Shown here piece by piece: positions 50,402-58,162 of a stretch of DNA of 64,000 nt (its first letter is position 1; each line of letters starts with the position of its first letter). The translations under genes were made by a program, and so were the position numbers. Origin of the DNA: Microcaldota archaeon (GTDB taxonomy: Archaea > Micrarchaeota > Micrarchaeia > Anstonellales > Anstonellaceae); NCBI GenBank assembly GCA_021813025.1, contig JAKAME010000001.1, positions 1 to 64,000 of the forward strand, written 5' to 3'. The notes beneath the pieces are model-generated. The model worked only from the letters and a program-made list of their open reading frames with translations, had not been told where the DNA came from and did no database searches.

Positions 50402-51250
50402 TTACCTCTTTGCTGCTGAAACGAAATATTCAATCATCCTGCCCGGAATGTCGACGCCGGTTGGCGCGACTGAGTTGCGGAATTCGGTGGTGTGGTTGAC
50501 TTCGTGCACCACGAGCCCGTTCGCCGACTCCATCATGTCAACTCCATAAATTCCTTCGCCGAAAACATTTGCAGCACGAACTGCAAGGTCGCCGAGCTCG
50601 TCGGACACCTCGCACTTGCTGGCCGTGCCGCCTCTTCCCGTATTTGTTATCCACCCAGACTTCTCTGTCGAATTGCGGTAGATGGCGGCAATGCACTCAT
50701 TGCCCACCACAAAGGCGCGGATGTCGCGCCCCGGCTTGTCGATGTGCTCCTGTAGGTAATACACCTTCTGGAACGCATGCCCCATCTCCTCGCGGTTCTC
50801 AAGCTCTGCCTCCAGAGCTTCGCGGCTCTGGATTTTGTGAACCATGCGCGCCCACGAGCCGAACACCGGCTTGGTGACAAGGGGGAAGGAAAGATGCGCG
50901 GCAGCCTGGGTGGCGGATTCGGGCGAGAACGCCCCGTATGTCTTGGGCGTGGGTATTCCGGCCTTGGCCAGCAGGGTGGAGGCAAGAAACTTGTCGCCGC
51001 ACAGCTGGTGCGCCCTGTATGGATTGCACACGAACGCGCCCGCCTGCTCGAACCAGAACGAGGTGTAGAGGGTGCGGGCATAGGAGGAGGAGCGCTGGAG
51101 GATTGCGTCATAGTCTGTGTGCGGTTCGGTGAGCTCAAGCTGCAGCTCGCCATCAGCCAGGCGCTCAAGCTCCAAGCCCCTGGCCTTCGCTGCCTCGATG
51201 AGAAGCTTGTTCTCGGCCGATATGATGGTGTAGAGCAGTGCGGCACGCAT
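50402..51250 (-). CDS. lysX: LysX: carrier-protein aminoadipate ligase
   Basis: This 282-residue ATP-grasp ligase attaches the amino group of its substrate to the C-terminal Glu of LysW. PLVTKPVFGSWARMVHKI and DIRAFVVGNECIAAIYRNS form the ATP-grasp core. HEVNHTTEFRNSVAPTGVDI closely resembles the substrate-binding end of Thermus LysX, as I remember it. I therefore call this the lysine-pathway ligase and the copy at 53658 the arginine one; that specificity is inference. It starts 21 bases after lysW. Confidence 0.82.
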   Translation of the reverse strand: MRAALLYTIISAENKLLIEAAKARGLELERLADGELQLELTEPHTDYDAILQRSSSYARTLYTSFWFEQAGAFVCNPYRAHQLCGDKFLASTLLAKAGIPTPKTYGAFSPESATQAAAHLSFPLVTKPVFGSWARMVHKIQSREALEAELENREEMGHAFQKVYYLQEHIDKPGRDIRAFVVGNECIAAIYRNSTEKSGWITNTGRGGTASKCEVSDELGDLAVRAANVFGEGIYGVDMMESANGLVVHEVNHTTEFRNSVAPTGVDIPGRMIEYFVSAAKR

Positions 51251-51271
51251 AGACAACAGACTCCGTTCTAC

Positions 51272-51442
51272 TTATTCGCCCCAGTCCTCGTCCACGTTGG
51301 GGGCTTTCTGCAGGAGGAGTGGTGAGACTGATTTTACCTCGAGTTTGGCCCCGCAGTCCGGGCAGGCGAGTATTTCGCCGACTTCAAGATTGGGGCGCGG
51401 CGTTATATGGCCGGCGCATTCTGGGCATTCGGACTCAGGCAT
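51272..51442 (-). CDS. lysW: LysW amino-group carrier protein (EDWGE)
   Basis: This 56-residue protein has zinc pairs ECPECAG and LACPDCGAKLEV and the exact C-terminal EDWGE, whose last Glu receives the substrate. It carries and shields aminoadipate intermediates. The minus-strand TATA TATTTATTATAAG lies about 30 bases upstream, so it leads the lysWXYZJK operon. It is one of three LysW-like genes in the window and the only one with the canonical tail. The frame is short and easily missed. Confidence 0.95.
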   Translation of the reverse strand: MPESECPECAGHITPRPNLEVGEILACPDCGAKLEVKSVSPLLLQKAPNVDEDWGE

Positions 51443-51469
51443 GATTATCACCAGATTATACGACGCCGG

Positions 51470-51482
51470 CTTATAATAAATA
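51470..51482 (-). promoter_or_regulatory. lysWXYZJK promoter
   Basis: TATTTATTATAAG on the minus strand is centred about 33 bases before the lysW ATG. The left 15-bp repeat of the TnpB element begins within two bases of it, so the insertion lies immediately upstream of the operon promoter. Confidence 0.6.
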
Positions 51483-51495
51483 CATAATGTTGTGA
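51481..51495 (+). repeat. 15-bp direct repeat, left of TnpB element
   Basis: TACATAATGTTGTGA matches TACATAATGTTGCGA at 52718-52732 with one difference. The pair encloses the TnpB gene. IS200/IS605 elements do not normally make target duplications. Confidence 0.75.
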
Positions 51496-51578
51496 ATGTA
51501 ACATATCGGCACCAACCAGAACGACCGGAATCCTACCCTCTACAAACCCACATAGGCTAGCTAGGCTTTATCTTAGTT

Positions 51579-52712
51579 ATGAGAGCTTACCGCTTTCGCC
51601 TCTACCCCTCCAAATGGCAGGAGAAGGAGTTGCTTCATCATCTCTTTATAGAGAAAAACCTCTGGAACATGCTTCTGGAGAAAACCAAGAAAAAATATAA
51701 CGAAGAGGGGAAATTCTACTCCAAATCCGAGATTCAACTTCTGGTTAAAGACAGCGGCCTGTACTCCCAATCGGCCCAAGCCATCGCTCATCGCCTCCAC
51801 CATGCCCTCCAGGCAAAAGTTCGGGCCAAGAACAGAGGTCAGAAGTGGGGGTTCCCAAGATTCAAATCCATCGAGCGCATGAAAAGTATCTACTACCCCC
51901 AATCTGGTTTTTCTCTTGGCCAAAAGCTCAAGGTCTCACCATTCGGAGAAATTTCTATCGTTCGGCATCGGATAATCAAAGGCCGTATCAAAACCCTCAC
52001 ACTCAAGAAAGAAGCTTCTGGTAAGTGGCATGCCATTTTCATGGTTGAGGAAGAATCCGTTCCTCAAAAACCCAACAACGGTCCAACTGTTGGATTGGAT
52101 TTGGGCCTCAACCATCTGGCTACTCTTTCTAACGGGAATTTCATTGAAAATCCACGCATTTTCAGCCAGTTTGAGAACGAGCTTGCACGGACCCAACGCC
52201 ATCTGTCCAGAAAGCGCAGAGGAAGCCACAATCGAGAGGAATCTAAGAAGAAAGTGGCTCGAGTCTATGAATCTTTAGCCAACGCCAGAAAAGACTATCT
52301 TCACAAGGCAGCCAACGCCCTTCTTTCTCAATACTCTAAAGTTGCTATGGAGGATTTGAGGATACAGAAGATGGCCAGAGAGGGTCATGGTAAAAACATT
52401 CATGATGCCTCATGGGCCCTGTTCACAAATATGCTCTGCTACAAGGCTGAGAGTGCCGGTTCAGAGATTGTGTTTGTGGACCCAAGGAATACGTCAAAAG
52501 AGTGCAGTCGTTGCCATTCAATTGCCAGCAAAAGCCTGTGGGAGCGAACTCATCAATGCTCCTCTTGCGGTCTGGTGCTTGACCGGGATGTCAATGCTGC
52601 CATCAACATACTCCAACGAGCTACGGCCGGGATGGCCGGAAGTAACGCCTGTGGAGATGGAATAGAGATTCCGTCTTTGAAGCAGGAAGCCGCGCCCAGT
52701 ATGGCGTGGTGA
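51579..52712 (+). CDS. tnpB: TnpB (IS200/IS605 OrfB), catalytic residues intact
   Basis: This 377-residue RNA-guided nuclease starts MRAYRFRLYPSKWQEKELL. The RuvC triad is present: Asp174 (VGLDLGLN), Glu258 (VAMEDLRI) and Asp337 (DRDVNAAINIL). The zinc pairs are CSRCH and CSSCG. No tnpA lies nearby, so the element cannot move by itself. It is inserted between argF and lysW, separating two parts of what was probably one amino acid cluster, and is richer in A+T than its surroundings. The stop codon lies inside the conserved right end. Confidence 0.93.
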   Translation: MRAYRFRLYPSKWQEKELLHHLFIEKNLWNMLLEKTKKKYNEEGKFYSKSEIQLLVKDSGLYSQSAQAIAHRLHHALQAKVRAKNRGQKWGFPRFKSIERMKSIYYPQSGFSLGQKLKVSPFGEISIVRHRIIKGRIKTLTLKKEASGKWHAIFMVEEESVPQKPNNGPTVGLDLGLNHLATLSNGNFIENPRIFSQFENELARTQRHLSRKRRGSHNREESKKKVARVYESLANARKDYLHKAANALLSQYSKVAMEDLRIQKMAREGHGKNIHDASWALFTNMLCYKAESAGSEIVFVDPRNTSKECSRCHSIASKSLWERTHQCSSCGLVLDRDVNAAINILQRATAGMAGSNACGDGIEIPSLKQEAAPSMAW

Positions 52713-52717
52713 TTCAC
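52600..52717 (+). ncRNA. Putative omegaRNA scaffold of the second TnpB element
   Basis: The end of tnpB contains the hairpin GGAAT-AGAG-ATTCC and then GGAAGCCGCGCCCAGTATGG...GTGGTGATTCAC, which forms a second stem (CCGCGCC/GGCGTGG). The first TnpB element ends almost identically (GGAAGCCGC...GTGGTAGTTCAC). The guide would begin at 52718 (TACATAATGTTGCGAT). The 5' limit is arbitrary. Confidence 0.55.
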
Positions 52718-52732
52718 TACATAATGTTGCGA
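52718..52732 (+). repeat. 15-bp direct repeat, right of TnpB element
   Basis: TACATAATGTTGCGA starts immediately after the TTCAC right end of the element and stops four bases before the argF stop codon. It is the partner of 51481-51495. Confidence 0.75.
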
Positions 52733-52735
52733 TAG

Positions 52736-53647
52736 CTACTTGCGCCCAGCCAGCCAGACCAGCAGCCCCTTCTGGGCATGCAGGCGGTTGTTGGCCTGTT
52801 GGAAGACAATGCTTTGCGCCCCGTCCAGCACCTCGCTTGCCACTTCCTCGCCCCTGTGCGCTGGCAGGCAGTGCATGAAAACAGCTGTTGGTTTGGCATA
52901 AGCCATGAGCTTGGAATTGACTTGGTATGGGGCAAAGAGCTTGAGGCGGGCGGCTGCTTCCTTCTCATCGCCCATCGAAACCCACGTGTCTGTGTAGACG
53001 ATGTCTGAATTGGCGAGACCGGACGCTGCATCAGAAGTAAAAGAAACATTTGTACCGAATGCTTTCGCATTTTTCAAATATTCCGCCTTTGGCTTTGCTT
53101 TCTGCGGCCCCACAAGGGAAACGCCCATACCCATCATTGCACAGCCGAGCATGAGCGAGCGGGCCACGTTGTTGTCGCAGTCGCCGGCATAGGCAAGTTT
53201 GCGGCCCTTCAGCTCGCCAAGCTTCTCCTGTAGTGTAAGCAAATCCGCAAGTATTTGGCACGGATGCTCCTCGTCAGTAAGCCCGTTGATGACAGGGCAT
53301 GGCGAGCCGGAGGCCAGCGCTTCGAGGTCGGCGTGGCTGTTCAGCCTTGCCATGATGAAGTCCGCCATTCCGCCCAGAGCCGCGCCGGTGTCATAATAGG
53401 ATTCGCCGCGTGAGGTTTGCGACGCGCGGGCGTCAAGAAAAATCGCATGCCCGCCAAGCTGGGCCATGGCTGTTTCGAAGGAGACGCGCGTGCGGCTGGA
53501 GTTTTTCTCGAAAAGCATGAGAAGTGTTTTCTTGCCCAGCAGGGGGGGTGCGCGGCCTTTTGCATAGTCTGCCTTGAGCTTGGAGGAAATGGCGAGAATT
53601 TCGCGCAGTTGCGCGGGCGTGATGTCGGTTATTTTGAGAAAATCCAT
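52736..53647 (-). CDS. argF: Ornithine carbamoyltransferase
   Basis: This 303-residue enzyme makes citrulline from ornithine and carbamoyl phosphate. The carbamoyl phosphate loop FEKNSSRTRVSFETAM, the mid motif LTDEEHPCQILADLLTL and the ornithine-specific FMHCLPAHRGEEV are all present. It starts ten bases after the argX stop, so lysW2-argX-argF form one arginine operon. The TnpB element abuts its 3' end without damaging it. The remaining arginine genes (argG, argH) are not in the window. Confidence 0.95.
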   Translation of the reverse strand: MDFLKITDITPAQLREILAISSKLKADYAKGRAPPLLGKKTLLMLFEKNSSRTRVSFETAMAQLGGHAIFLDARASQTSRGESYYDTGAALGGMADFIMARLNSHADLEALASGSPCPVINGLTDEEHPCQILADLLTLQEKLGELKGRKLAYAGDCDNNVARSLMLGCAMMGMGVSLVGPQKAKPKAEYLKNAKAFGTNVSFTSDAASGLANSDIVYTDTWVSMGDEKEAAARLKLFAPYQVNSKLMAYAKPTAVFMHCLPAHRGEEVASEVLDGAQSIVFQQANNRLHAQKGLLVWLAGRK

Positions 53648-53657
53648 GGAGACCGCT

Positions 53658-54524
53658 TCATTTCTTTGCTTTTGCGAGGGCGAATTTCACTATTTTTTCA
53701 GCCACCTGCCCTGCCTTCTCCCCGGCAGATTTGGAGAATTCGGGCGCATGGTTCACTTCCAGCACGGCCGCATGGCCGTCCGGGTATTCGATGAGGTCAA
53801 CGCCATAAATACCTGCTCCAAAGCAGCTGGCCGTCCGATGCACCAGCTCGGCCATCTCGTCCGTCATGCTGAATTCCTCGGCCGCGCCCCCGTGATTGAG
53901 GTTGGTGATGAAAGAGCTTGAGCTGGTCTCTGATATTTTGCGGTAGATGGAGAAGGCAACTTCGTCTCCCACCACAAACACCCGTATGTCGCGCTGGGGC
54001 TTGTCAACATATTCCTGAACATAATACACCTTGTCAGTGTAATGGCCAAGGCTGTCCTTTAGCCCCACCACGGCTTCGGCTGCGTGCTTGTCGCTGATTT
54101 TGCACACCATGCGCCCCCAGCTGCCCACCGGAGGCTTGATGACGCAAGGGTATCCCATCTGTTCAACTGCCTGAAGGGCGGAGGATGGTGAGAAGGCAAG
54201 CAGCACTTTTGGAGTGGGAATGTTTTTTTGCATCAGAAACGCGCTGGTGAGCGCCTTGTCGCCACACAGTGACTGGGCTGAGCTGGAGTTGATGGTGGGC
54301 ACGCCGGCATATTCGGCCAAGCGTGAGAGGTAGAGCGAGCGGGTGAAGGAGGAGGAGCGGGCAAGAATGACATCAAGATTGGAGAGGGAAGGCTCGCCAT
54401 GAAGTGAGAAGGGCGCCTGCTCGTCCCGAATTATGGAAAGCTGGGCGCCGGCCGCCTCGGCCGCCTTTTTGATGGCCATGTTCTCAGGAGTGAGCATGGT
54501 GCAGACTAGACCAAGTTTCGCCAT
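53658..54524 (-). CDS. argX: ArgX-type carrier-protein glutamate ligase
   Basis: This 288-residue ATP-grasp ligase is related to LysX at 50402: IKPPVGSWGRMVCKISDKHA, YVQEYVDKPQRDIRVFVVGD and LEVNHAPEFSKSAGEKAGQV. The last motif differs from the TTEFRN of the other copy exactly where LysX and ArgX proteins differ in substrate. With argF directly downstream and its own carrier upstream, glutamate is the likely substrate. ATG 54524 is chosen; ATG 54533 or a TTG at 54569 is possible. Confidence 0.8.
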   Translation of the reverse strand: MAKLGLVCTMLTPENMAIKKAAEAAGAQLSIIRDEQAPFSLHGEPSLSNLDVILARSSSFTRSLYLSRLAEYAGVPTINSSSAQSLCGDKALTSAFLMQKNIPTPKVLLAFSPSSALQAVEQMGYPCVIKPPVGSWGRMVCKISDKHAAEAVVGLKDSLGHYTDKVYYVQEYVDKPQRDIRVFVVGDEVAFSIYRKISETSSSSFITNLNHGGAAEEFSMTDEMAELVHRTASCFGAGIYGVDLIEYPDGHAAVLEVNHAPEFSKSAGEKAGQVAEKIVKFALAKAKK

Positions 54525-54572
54525 AGCGCCCATCCGTCCATTTGCTGGTAAATCAAAGAAACGAAACAACCC

Positions 54573-54749
54573 CTACTCGCCGAAGTCCTCCTCGATTTGC
54601 GGCGCGTGGCCGATTTGCATTGGGATGAGGGAGAGCACTTCCAGGCGCGCGCCGCAGTCCGCGCAGCTTAGCAGCTGGCCGACTTCGGTCTGGGGTGCGA
54701 GGGCCTTGTGGCCGCCGCAGTCCGGGCATTCGATTTGGTTTGCGTTCAT
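54573..54749 (-). CDS. Second LysW-type carrier protein (EDFGE)
   Basis: This 58-residue protein has zinc pairs IECPDCGGH and LSCADCGARLEV and ends EEDFGE, a one-residue variant of the EDWGE signature. It starts the argX-argF unit. Archaea such as Sulfolobus and Thermococcus are described as using one LysW for both lysine and arginine, so a second carrier next to the arginine-type ligase suggests division of labour. A TATA-like GCTTTTAAATCC lies about 60 bases upstream. Confidence 0.92.
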   Translation of the reverse strand: MNANQIECPDCGGHKALAPQTEVGQLLSCADCGARLEVLSLIPMQIGHAPQIEEDFGE

Positions 54750-54900
54750 GGCGTGGCACCTCTGCCGGGTTTGTTGAAAGAGATGGGCCGGCTTCGCGGA
54801 TTTAAAAGCTAGGTGAATTTGGGGACAAAATTGGTTTGAAAAGTATTAATTGAAACAAGAAGAGAGAGGTTAGAGGCTCGCGCGGATGGCGGCGGGTTTT

Positions 54901-55935
54901 TCAGAGGTTGGCGCGGATGGCTTCAACCATCTGCGCCGTGCTGGCGCTCCCGCCAACATCCTTGGTAACGATGCGCTGCTCATAGGCGCGCGCAATCGCC
55001 TTCTCCAGCCGGACGGCCTCCTTCTTGCAGCCGATGCGCTCCAGCATCATGGCTGCCGAGCGCAGCATGCCGGTGGGGTTTGCAATGCCCCTGCCTGCGA
55101 TGTCTGGAGCCGAGCCGTGCACAGGCTCGAAGAGGGAGTGCTTCTCGCCGATGTTGGCGGATGGGGCCACGCCAAGCCCTCCAATCAGCGCGCTGGCCTC
55201 GTCAGAGAGGATGTCGCCGAAGAGGTTGGTGGTTGCGATGACCTGGAAATCCTGCGGGCTCTTCACCAGGCGCATGGCAACTGAATCCACAATGGCGTCG
55301 TCGCAGGAAATGCCGGCGCGGGCGTATGACTTGGCGATTTCGCGGCCTGCCTCCAAAAACAGCCCGTCGGTCTTGCGAAGCACGTTGGCCTTGTGAACCA
55401 GAGTGACGCGGCTGAACTTGCGCGCCTTGGCGTAATCGAAGGCGAACTTGACTATTCTCTCACTGGCGTGGCGGGTAATCACCCGCAGAGCGGTGGCCCG
55501 CTGGCCGTCAGACTCCTCTATGCTAGAGTAAAGGCCTTCGGTGTTTTCGCGCACTATGGCGAAATGGAGAGGGGAAGCCGAAGGCGGCTGCTGGAGGCCG
55601 CCAGATGCCCAAGCAGGCACCGACACGTTTGGCAAAGAATCGAACGGGCGCAAATTGGCGTAAAGGTCAAGCTCTTGGCGCAGGGTGATGATGGCGCTCT
55701 TGTAGTTTGGTATGTTGGGAGGAGTGGTGACTGCGCAGAAGAGGACGGAATCGCAGGCGCGTGCGGAATCTATGGTGGCCTGCGGCAGGGGGGTGCCCTG
55801 CTGCTTGAATGTGGCATAGCCAGCATGGCCCTCCACCCATTCGACGTCTACCAGCTCGTCTATGACTGAGCGCGCGCTGGCCATGAGCTCGGGGCCGACG
55901 CCGTCGCCGTTGATGTATAGGATGCTTTTGGTCAT
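54901..55935 (-). CDS. Homoisocitrate/isopropylmalate dehydrogenase family
   Basis: This 344-residue decarboxylating dehydrogenase contains ILYINGDGVGPELMASA, VRENTEGLYSSIEESDGQ, LVHKANVLRKTDGLF, TNLFGDILSDEASALIGGLG and FEPVHGSAPDIAGRGIANP. A Pro/Ser-rich insertion (ASGGLQQPPSASP) precedes the REN motif. Standing with homoaconitase subunits and homocitrate synthase, it most likely oxidises homoisocitrate to 2-oxoadipate; isopropylmalate or isocitrate cannot be excluded. The ATG at 55935 is preferred over an upstream TTG. Confidence 0.85.
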   Translation of the reverse strand: MTKSILYINGDGVGPELMASARSVIDELVDVEWVEGHAGYATFKQQGTPLPQATIDSARACDSVLFCAVTTPPNIPNYKSAIITLRQELDLYANLRPFDSLPNVSVPAWASGGLQQPPSASPLHFAIVRENTEGLYSSIEESDGQRATALRVITRHASERIVKFAFDYAKARKFSRVTLVHKANVLRKTDGLFLEAGREIAKSYARAGISCDDAIVDSVAMRLVKSPQDFQVIATTNLFGDILSDEASALIGGLGVAPSANIGEKHSLFEPVHGSAPDIAGRGIANPTGMLRSAAMMLERIGCKKEAVRLEKAIARAYEQRIVTKDVGGSASTAQMVEAIRANL

Positions 55936-55956
55936 GGGAATCAAATCCAATTCTGA

Positions 55957-56586
55957 TTAGAGCCTGCGCTTGCGCGAGGATGGTTTTGTGGCAGAGGGCT
56001 TCCTGCCAGGGCTCGCCGAGGCCGGCGTTTGGCCATTTTTTGTGGCCGGGCCATTTCCAACTCCGGCCGGAAGCTCGCTCTCACCGCTGCCGGCGCTGGA
56101 TTCCAGTTCCTCGATTTTGTGGCTCTTGAGGAAATTCAAAATGCCTCCAAATTCACGCAGCTTTTGCATGAGGGGCGGGATGGAGACTGGGGCCGAAGTG
56201 CGCCGCGTCTTGTTCACCAGCCGCCCATTCTCTATCGCCATCTCGTCCCCATCCTGCACCGAATCCACGAATGCTGCAGGCGCGACCAGCGCCATCACCC
56301 CGTTGTTGATGCAGTTGCGGTAGAAGATGCGCGCATAAGACTTGGCCACGATGGCCATAAGGCCGTTGGCCTTGAGCGCATATACTGCCGTTTCGCGCGA
56401 GGAGCCGCAGCCGAAATTTCGGCCTGCCACCAAGAAGTCGCCTGACCTGACGCCCTTGGCATATTCCGGCCTGTGCTCGATGAAGGCTATTCGCCCAAGC
56501 TCGGCCATGTCAAGTGTCATGTTGTAGCGGCCAGGGGTGATGAGGTCGGTGTTGACCGAGTCTGCGAACTTCCATGCGCGTGCCAT
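55957..56586 (-). CDS. lysU: Homoaconitase small subunit (LysU/LeuD) with C-terminal extension
   Basis: Residues 1-155 of this 209-residue protein are the swivelling domain of 3-isopropylmalate dehydratase/homoaconitase: VNTDLITPGRYNMTLDMAEL, LVAGRNFGCGSSRETAVYAL and IFYRNCINNGVMALV. The RYNMT loop resembles LysU rather than LeuD. The last 50 residues are a Ser/Pro/Lys-rich tail not expected in the family. It pairs with the large subunit encoded just upstream. Confidence 0.87.
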   Translation of the reverse strand: MARAWKFADSVNTDLITPGRYNMTLDMAELGRIAFIEHRPEYAKGVRSGDFLVAGRNFGCGSSRETAVYALKANGLMAIVAKSYARIFYRNCINNGVMALVAPAAFVDSVQDGDEMAIENGRLVNKTRRTSAPVSIPPLMQKLREFGGILNFLKSHKIEELESSAGSGESELPAGVGNGPATKNGQTPASASPGRKPSATKPSSRKRRL

Positions 56587-56602
56587 AGTATCACATCCGA
56601 TG

Positions 56603-57868
56603 TCATGCCCTGAAGTACTTGCGCGGGTCGGCCAGCTTGCCTTCTATTGCCGAGGCGGCGGCCGTGGCAGGCGAGGCGAGATAGATTTTGGCCTTTGGCG
56701 AGCCCATCCTGCCGGTGAAATTGCGGTTGGAGGTGGAGACGCACACGTCGTCATCATCCAGCACGCCCATATGGCGGCCCAAGCATGCGCCGCAGCCTGG
56801 GGAGGTGATGATTGCGCCCATGCGCGAGAACTCGGCTAGTAGGCCGCGCTCGAGCGCCTGCTCAAACACCTGGCGCGAGGCGGGCGTGATGATGAACTTG
56901 AGGTTTTTGGCTATCTTCCTGCCCTTGAGGATGTTGTAGGCGACTTCCAAATCCTCAATCCTGCAATTGGTGCAGGAGCCTAAGAAAACTTGGGTGATGG
57001 GCGTGCCTGCCACTGCTGAGACCGGCACGTCGCGGTCGATGTCTGGCGGGCAGGCAACAGTTGGCTCGATTTTCGAGACATCGTATGTGAGGGTTTGCTC
57101 GAATTCAGCGTTTGGGTCGGAAGCCGTGCGCTCAAAGGGGCGATAGCGGCCCTGTCTTCGCAAATATTCCTCAGTTCTCCTGTCTGCCGGCACGATGCCG
57201 GTCTTGGCCCCTATTTCAGCGCACATGTTGGTGAGAGTCATGCGAGAGGGCACGTCGAACTGGGCTATGGCGCTGCCGCCGAATTCCACCACCTTGTAAT
57301 TGGCCCCCTCTGCCGAGAGGTCCTTGGCAATGGAGAGGATGACGTCCTTGGGATAGACGCCGCCGGGCAGCTTGCCTTCCAAATTAATGCGAATGGTGCC
57401 AGGCACGCGCGTCCATATTTTGCCCGTAGCCATCGCAACGGCCGCATCGGTGGAGCCAAAGCCCATGCACAGCGCGCCCGTGCCGCCGCCGGTGGGCGTG
57501 TGGCTGTCGGCGCCGGCCAGCAGGGTGTTTGGATAGAGGAAGCGCTCTGACATCACCTGATGGCATACTCCGTCCGTAATGATGGGAATGCCCTGCTCCT
57601 GCGCGAACTTCCTAATCTTGGTCTGCAATTGCGCGGCCTGCACGCTGGGGGCGGGGTAGGCGTGGTCGAAGAAGATGTGGATTTTCTTCGGGTCAAAGAC
57701 CTTTTTCGCTATCTGATGGAATGGCTCGATGGCCCATGCGCAGGTGGTGTCGTGCGCCAGCACGTAATCCACCCTCACCACTGCCAAATCCCCGACTGAG
57801 AGCGGGCGGCCCGCATGGGCTGAGAGAATCTTCTGCGCCAGAGTCTGGGGGGAGGTGCGGGAAGCCAT
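56603..57868 (-). CDS. lysT: Homoaconitase large subunit (LysT/LeuC)
   Basis: This 421-residue aconitase-family subunit holds the [4Fe-4S] cluster. FLGSCTNCRIEDLEVA and TSPGCGACLGRHMG provide the three Cys ligands, and LLAGADSHTPTGGGTGAL is the conserved substrate region. It isomerises homocitrate to homoisocitrate with LysU. Archaeal LeuC and LysT are hard to tell apart, so the lysine assignment rests on the cluster. Confidence 0.88.
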   Translation of the reverse strand: MASRTSPQTLAQKILSAHAGRPLSVGDLAVVRVDYVLAHDTTCAWAIEPFHQIAKKVFDPKKIHIFFDHAYPAPSVQAAQLQTKIRKFAQEQGIPIITDGVCHQVMSERFLYPNTLLAGADSHTPTGGGTGALCMGFGSTDAAVAMATGKIWTRVPGTIRINLEGKLPGGVYPKDVILSIAKDLSAEGANYKVVEFGGSAIAQFDVPSRMTLTNMCAEIGAKTGIVPADRRTEEYLRRQGRYRPFERTASDPNAEFEQTLTYDVSKIEPTVACPPDIDRDVPVSAVAGTPITQVFLGSCTNCRIEDLEVAYNILKGRKIAKNLKFIITPASRQVFEQALERGLLAEFSRMGAIITSPGCGACLGRHMGVLDDDDVCVSTSNRNFTGRMGSPKAKIYLASPATAAASAIEGKLADPRKYFRA

Positions 57869-57874
57869 GGCGGG

Positions 57875-58135
57875 TTACACCTCATTCGCCCCGTGCGTGT
57901 CAAGCACCAGATAGGAGGTGGCCTGCAGCACGCCGGGGCTGGCGCGCACTGCCTCGACCACGTCATTGATGGCCTGAATTGAGGGCGAGCGCACAAGAAC
58001 GAGAAGGTCGAGCGAGCCGGTGAGCTCCCAGACCTGACTGACGCCATTGATTTTGAGCAGTGCTTCGGAAATGGACGCGGTTTTGACTTTCTCGTCCGTG
58101 ACCGCGCCGATGAAGATGCTGATGTTGTTTTCCAC
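57875..58135 (-). CDS. Stand-alone Lrp/AsnC ligand-binding (RAM) domain protein
   Basis: This 86-residue protein consists of only the ACT-like RAM domain of Lrp regulators: IGAVTDEKVKTASISEALLK, GVSQVWELTGSLDLLVLVRS and VVEAVRASPGVLQATSYLVL. The DNA-binding helix-turn-helix is missing. GTG 58135 is chosen because GGTGAT lies four bases upstream. Located between lysS and lysT, it may sense an amino acid and modulate a full-length Lrp protein, as proposed for stand-alone RAM proteins. Sulfolobus LysM is a full Lrp protein, so this differs. Confidence 0.8.
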   Translation of the reverse strand: MENNISIFIGAVTDEKVKTASISEALLKINGVSQVWELTGSLDLLVLVRSPSIQAINDVVEAVRASPGVLQATSYLVLDTHGANEV

Positions 58136-58162
58136 ATGAATCACCTTGTGCTTTTCCGCTCC

